Shown one piece after another: positions 57,730-64,000 of a DNA stretch of 64,000 nt. How positions within the stretch are numbered: position 1 is the first letter of the stretch; every line of letters begins with the position of its first letter. The notes beneath the pieces were generated by a model. It worked only from the letters and a program-made list of their open reading frames with translations. It searched no databases and had not been told where the DNA came from. The DNA is from Thiorhodovibrio winogradskyi. GTDB taxonomy: Bacteria > Pseudomonadota > Gammaproteobacteria > Chromatiales > Chromatiaceae. The position numbers and the translations under genes are program-made. The stretch is from NCBI RefSeq assembly GCF_036208045.1, contig NZ_CP121472.1:4413531-4477530 (forward strand). The letters run 5' to 3'.

Positions 57730-58413
57730 TCAACCCACCCCCACCTTTGGCGCTTTCGAGCCCGCTGGCCGCGGGCTCGCAACGCAATGTCGGCGCGGCG
57801 CGGAAACCGGCATGGACGCCAACCTGGCATTTTTGCCAAAGGCCCAGCGATAACAGTCCCTTGCATAGGCCATGACCGGGATCACATAATCCCGCACCTC
57901 CGGCAGCCAGATGCGACCGGCAATGGGGAGAAATCCCATTCGGCCATAAAGGGATAGGGTCTGCAAACTCACCAGGGCCGTGATGTGACTGACCCCCCAT
58001 GATCGCAACACCGCAGCCGTGGCTCGGTACAACTCGCGCGTCACCTGCCGCTTATGACGCCATTCTCTCCGCACCGCCAACATGCCCGCCGCCCCTACAA
58101 TCGGCGCTTGTCCAAGTGCGACGGAAGACGGCAAGAGCAAGCCTTCCAGATACGGCTGATAGACAAAATGCTGATCAAGCGGCAGACCAAAACCAGTGTC
58201 GGCATTCACGCGGATACAGCCCACGGGCTCGGCATCATCCTGGACAAGAATATGCGCGACCTTGGGAATCCAGTCGTAGCGGTCCATAATGCGTTCACCC
58301 GGTAACAAATGCCCCCGATAGCGCCCTTCCTCCTCGACATAGACCTTTTCCCGTAGCCAGAGGATGTGATCCAAGTCCTGTTGCTGGCAAGCAACCTTAA
58401 TATTGATAGTCAT
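57730..58413 (-). CDS. N-acyltransferase-like protein (GNAT / N-acyl amino acid synthase type)
   Basis: 227 aa. The layout resembles FeeM/autoinducer-synthase-type GNAT proteins: ILWLREKVYVEEEGRYRGHL at the start (cf. LRYeVYceE), AHILVQDDAEPVGCIRVNAD, AAGMLAVRREWRHKRQVTRE and HITALVSLQTLSLYGRMGF with LPIAGRIW. These enzymes move acyl groups from ACP to amino acids or other amines. A product cannot be named. No luxR or acyl-carrier gene is adjacent. The last 30 residues are basic and variable. Confidence 0.6.
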   Translation of the reverse strand: MTINIKVACQQQDLDHILWLREKVYVEEEGRYRGHLLPGERIMDRYDWIPKVAHILVQDDAEPVGCIRVNADTGFGLPLDQHFVYQPYLEGLLLPSSVALGQAPIVGAAGMLAVRREWRHKRQVTRELYRATAAVLRSWGVSHITALVSLQTLSLYGRMGFLPIAGRIWLPEVRDYVIPVMAYARDCYRWAFGKNARLASMPVSAPRRHCVASPRPAGSKAPKVGVG

Positions 58414-58600
58414 GTTTCTGGCGTAACAGTAAAAAACATTGCTGCAGTCTAAGCCAACCTAGGGTGGCTCGCAAAACAATACTCCAGCGGCTTCCGGCAT
58501 GAAGCCAATCCAGCTCCCCTAGCGATCTTTATCCATGCTGTCCTATCAGCCAGGACCAGCAAGGGCTCCCCCACCCATCTCAAGCCTGGGACGGGTCGGT

Positions 58601-58606
58601 TATACT
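58601..58606 (+). promoter_or_regulatory. Possible -10 box of valS
   Basis: TATACT, 48 bp before the valS start. No good -35 element is visible 17 bp upstream. Confidence 0.35.
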
Positions 58607-58653
58607 CTGCCCCATCAGTCACCCTTCATCTCCGGATCCCTTTCCCATTCAGC

Positions 58654-61512
<2,859 letters not shown>

Positions 61513-61604
61513 GTTTAAGCCATTATCAGCTCGAAGCCCAAATCAACCCGGCTAACAGCGGACAAACACCCATCAGGTCATTGCGCTTCTGACAAAGCTT
61601 CGCC

Positions 61605-61632
61605 GAATCCCGACTGAGCGCATCCGGGATTC
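61605..61632 (+). terminator. Hairpin after valS
   Basis: GAATCCCG (61605-61612) and CGGGATTC (61625-61632) with a 12-bp loop. No T-run follows, so it may be factor-dependent or an RNA-end stabiliser. Confidence 0.45.
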
Positions 61633-61707
61633 CTATTAGTTAGAAAAAACCAGTTTCGTCATTCAATACCAGTCAGTCTTGCCGCGGCAACATCACCAGG
61701 ATCAATC

Positions 61708-62787
61708 GTGGATCTACCCAAACGACCGACGAATCCGAAAGGCACCCGCGCCCTTTCAACCATCACCATTGTCGATTCACTCGCCGAGATCACCCGCTAC
61801 CAGGACAGGGAACTGCTCGAACGCAGCCTGGCCATCACCCTCTCGGAGCTGTTCCCGTCGGAGACCTTTCGGCTGTTCCAGATCGTCATGGTCGAGGACA
61901 GAATCAAGGCCGCCCTGGTCGCCTATGCCCGAGATGGCGTCATCGTCTCCGAGTTGAATCAGGATCAGTGCCAGCTCTCCGAGCCCCTGCTGGAAGCCGT
62001 TGCCGAGGCCATCGACAGCCGCACAGTGGTTGAGCTACCCGACCAGCGTGCCGGCATCACCCAGATTGTTTACCCGCTGTACGACAAACGCGACGATGTC
62101 TACGGTGTCTTGCTCCAGCTCACCCCCGAGCCCGGCTTCAACAACCAACGCCTGACTTACGGGCTGTTGCGCATCTACTCAAACTATCTTGCCCTGCTCG
62201 ACGACAGCCACCGCGACCGCCTGACCAATCTGCTCAATCGCGAGACGCTCGACACCGAAATCACCAAACGCATTATTGCCCATGCCGGCAGCAGGGGGCC
62301 CGAGCACGCCAAGCGCCGCAACGCGGACAAGACCCGCGCCTGGCTGACCCTGGTGGACATCGATTACTTCAAGCGCATCAACGACGGCTGGGGCCATCTC
62401 TACGGCGACGAGGTCTTGATCCTGCTCGCGCGCCTGCTCGAGAAAATCTTCCGCCAAGAGGATCTGCTCTTCCGCTATGGCGGCGAGGAGTTCGTCGTCC
62501 TCTTCCAGGCGCCTGGGCCGGACATTGCCCAGAGCATCTGCGAACGCGCGCGCAAGACCATCGCGGAGCACATCTTTCCTACCGTCGGCTCGGTCACTGT
62601 CAGCATCGGGGCCACCGAAATCCGCGATCAGGACGGTGTTTCCATGGTCATCGACGAAGCCGACAAAGCGCTCTACTACGCCAAGGAACACGGCCGCGAC
62701 CAGGTGCGCTTTTACTCGGACCTGATCAACTCAGGACTCATTGACACCAAAACGCGCGCCAACGGTGGAGGCGTGGACTTTTTCTAA
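61708..62787 (+). CDS. Diguanylate cyclase (GGDEF domain)
   Basis: 359 aa from GTG 61708. The C-terminal GGDEF domain is intact: RDRLTNLLNRETLD, ITLVDIDYFKRIN-like metal site (LTLVDIDYFKRINDGWGHLY), and signature RYGGEEFVVLF with SIGATEIRD after it. It should make cyclic di-GMP. The N-terminal 165 residues (ITRYQDRELLERSLAITLSE, VYPLYDKRDDVYGVLLQL) resemble a GAF-like sensor; no membrane helix. No RxxD inhibitory site is evident just before the signature. It is convergent with soeC. Confidence 0.88.
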   Translation: MDLPKRPTNPKGTRALSTITIVDSLAEITRYQDRELLERSLAITLSELFPSETFRLFQIVMVEDRIKAALVAYARDGVIVSELNQDQCQLSEPLLEAVAEAIDSRTVVELPDQRAGITQIVYPLYDKRDDVYGVLLQLTPEPGFNNQRLTYGLLRIYSNYLALLDDSHRDRLTNLLNRETLDTEITKRIIAHAGSRGPEHAKRRNADKTRAWLTLVDIDYFKRINDGWGHLYGDEVLILLARLLEKIFRQEDLLFRYGGEEFVVLFQAPGPDIAQSICERARKTIAEHIFPTVGSVTVSIGATEIRDQDGVSMVIDEADKALYYAKEHGRDQVRFYSDLINSGLIDTKTRANGGGVDFF

Positions 62788-62818
62788 TCCAGCACCTGGC
62801 AATACCCAAGCTGGTTAA

Positions 62819-62850
62819 AACGCCTGATACATTAGGCGCGCCCAGGCGTT
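62819..62850. terminator. Hairpin between convergent diguanylate cyclase and soeC
   Basis: AACGCCTG (62819-62826) and CAGGCGTT (62843-62850) with a 16-bp loop; a rival CCTGATA/TATCAGG pairing overlaps it. It ends one base before the soeC stop and could serve both strands. Confidence 0.45.
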
Positions 62851-62851
62851 A

Positions 62852-63832
62852 TCAGGAAACCCTCTGATAGTAGAGATTTTGCGGGTGCTGAGCCTCGGCG
62901 AAGAAGTACCAGCGCTCGGCAACCAGGCCGAGATATTGAATCAGGAACGCCAGAATAGGCAGGTTGGGCGATTTGGTGACATAGGCCAGACCAATCAGCA
63001 ACACAGGCACGGGAAAGACCAGCACCATGAACAGCGACCGGACCATTGTCAGGGTTCGCGGCCCCCTGTGATGAAAGAACTCCCGCGTGTTGAAAGAGCC
63101 AGCTGAGAAGCCCTGGGATGTCTGGGCAATACCTTGATGACGCACGCCGATGGCGGTTTTGAGGTTGCTGCGGTATTTAATCCGACGATTGCGCAGCAGG
63201 GAGGCGCCGCGCGACAGGAAGGCAATGGCGGTGAAAATCACCGCCCAGGTGCCAAAGAAGGTGACCAGGTCATTGCCAAGGAAGGCCGAGTAAGCCGCCG
63301 CCAGCATGAAGCCAGAGGCCAGGCCAAAGAAGGTAAAGTTAAACACCGTCAGCGGCGAGGCCCATTCCTGCAGGAATTTCACGCTGGCGTAAATCATGGC
63401 GGTAGCGACAAAAAGCGCGAAGGCCACCAAGGCACCGAAGACACCAACCAGCAGGCTGGCATCGACCGGCAGCGCATCCTCGCCGGCCACCACAAAGGGT
63501 TGGGTCCAGCCCATCCAGTGGATCAGACCAAAGGTCGCCACCAGCACCATGAGCAAGGGCAGCACTATGACCTCGCGCGACAACCAGGAGGTGCGCCATT
63601 TAGTCGCCGTGCGCCAGGCCCGCTCCGGTCGCCCGAGGTGGAAGAAGGAGGAAACAAGCCCAGTCAGCAACAGGGCGAAAGCAATCAGGCTACCAAAGAG
63701 ATAATAGTCGGAACTCTGTGCCTCGATCAGATGAATGCGCGAATACACCTGTCCGGTGACGAGCGCCAAAAACAACCCCTGACCGGCACCGAGCAGGGTA
63801 GTGAGAAAAATCACGGAAAAGGCAGGATGCAT
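62852..63832 (-). CDS. soeC: Sulfite dehydrogenase membrane anchor SoeC (DmsC/NrfD type)
   Basis: 326 aa with about eight membrane helices. The DmsC-like pattern includes AFSVIFLTTLLGAGQGLFLA, GLVSSFFHLGRPERAWRTAT and KWRTSWLSREVIVLPLLMV, which are the hallmark HLGRPxRAW and SWLSRE segments. In purple sulfur bacteria SoeABC oxidises sulfite in the cytoplasm and passes electrons to the quinone pool through SoeC. The preceding partial gene fits SoeB. DmsC-type anchors of other molybdoenzymes are the alternative. Confidence 0.8.
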   Translation of the reverse strand: MHPAFSVIFLTTLLGAGQGLFLALVTGQVYSRIHLIEAQSSDYYLFGSLIAFALLLTGLVSSFFHLGRPERAWRTATKWRTSWLSREVIVLPLLMVLVATFGLIHWMGWTQPFVVAGEDALPVDASLLVGVFGALVAFALFVATAMIYASVKFLQEWASPLTVFNFTFFGLASGFMLAAAYSAFLGNDLVTFFGTWAVIFTAIAFLSRGASLLRNRRIKYRSNLKTAIGVRHQGIAQTSQGFSAGSFNTREFFHHRGPRTLTMVRSLFMVLVFPVPVLLIGLAYVTKSPNLPILAFLIQYLGLVAERWYFFAEAQHPQNLYYQRVS

Positions 63833-63897
63833 GGTCTTTCACGAACTCTTGTAATCGGTGGTCGGTGAGCGGTGATCGGTGGCCTGGCGCATACGCG

Positions 63898-64000
63898 CTA
63901 CCAGGTCACATCCTCGAGGGTTTCCTCGCCGTGGTAAACGGTTAGGTCTTCCTTCTTCAGCGGATTATCGACGCGCTGGAGGTCATCCTCGGTGATGTGC
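63898..64000 (-). CDS. soeB: C-terminal end of SoeB-like iron-sulfur subunit (partial)
   Basis: The last 33 codons read HITEDDLQRVDNPLKKEDLT then VYHGEETLEDVTW and a TAG at 63898-63900. The gene enters from the window's right edge. The position just upstream of soeC and the acidic tail fit the iron-sulfur subunit of SoeABC/DMSO-reductase-type complexes, but no cluster-binding cysteines are within view. Confidence 0.6.
   Translation of the reverse strand, partial: HITEDDLQRVDNPLKKEDLTVYHGEETLEDVTW

Overview
The window is a piece of a GC-rich gammaproteobacterial chromosome, most likely a purple sulfur bacterium (Chromatiaceae or a close relative). This assignment is inference. It rests on a peroxiredoxin-glutaredoxin fusion next to a glutathione-reductase-like gene (the glutathione-amide arrangement known from Chromatium-type bacteria) and on a SoeC/SoeB-type membrane sulfite dehydrogenase at the right edge. 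No rRNA, tRNA or CRISPR was seen.

Layout. (1) 1-7.6 kb is a scrambled accessory region. A cassette made of an N-truncated PAPS-reductase-like (CysH) gene and a Nudix-like gene is present twice in exact register, 2844 bp apart. The 5' end of an Rpn/PD-(D/E)XK nuclease gene is present three times, only the last complete. Two toxin-antitoxin pairs (ParDE, HigBA) and several broken genes lie between them. A short AT-flanked GGGG motif occurs about a dozen times here, often exactly where a gene is broken, and was not noticed in the other 56 kb. (2) 7.65-10.98 kb is a decayed four-gene IS21-like element: zinc-cluster protein, frameshifted ParB-like protein, IstA transposase and 3'-truncated IstB. 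(3) 10.98-15.7 kb (minus strand) is a tightly overlapping Mla/Mce-type lipid ABC transporter operon led by a RyR-domain protein. (4) 15.9-26.7 kb holds an unrecognised 462-aa protein, an EamA transporter, a 1658-aa DUF4062-STAND-WD40 protein, a divergent SEC-C protein and a BPSS1780-type membrane protein.

(5) 27.1-32.7 kb is a signalling block: ParA-like ATPase, CheV, and a hybrid histidine kinase with an N-terminal PhnD-like periplasmic domain and two receivers plus HPt. (6) 32.9-36.5 kb holds an M48 lipoprotein protease, a PQQ-type sugar dehydrogenase, a small conserved-looking protein and an ankyrin lipoprotein. (7) 36.7-40.4 kb is the molybdate locus modE-modA-modB-modC with a ModE-type palindrome before modA. 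(8) 40.4-54.9 kb is mainly housekeeping: recG, mltB, ridA, purC, an alpha/beta hydrolase, a family-5 solute-binding lipoprotein, a CYTH protein, HAD-tgt, msrA, pgl, a NifX-like protein, a DUF3127 protein with an SSB-like tail, a nitrous-oxide-stimulated-promoter family protein and an L,D-transpeptidase. (9) 55.3-64 kb holds the thiol peroxidase/reductase pair (garB-garA), an N-acyltransferase-like gene, valS, a diguanylate cyclase, and soeC with the end of soeB.

Functional themes are thiol redox defence, molybdate supply (relevant to the molybdoenzyme SoeABC), envelope lipid and peptidoglycan maintenance, and environmental signalling, beside an actively rearranged island at the left.
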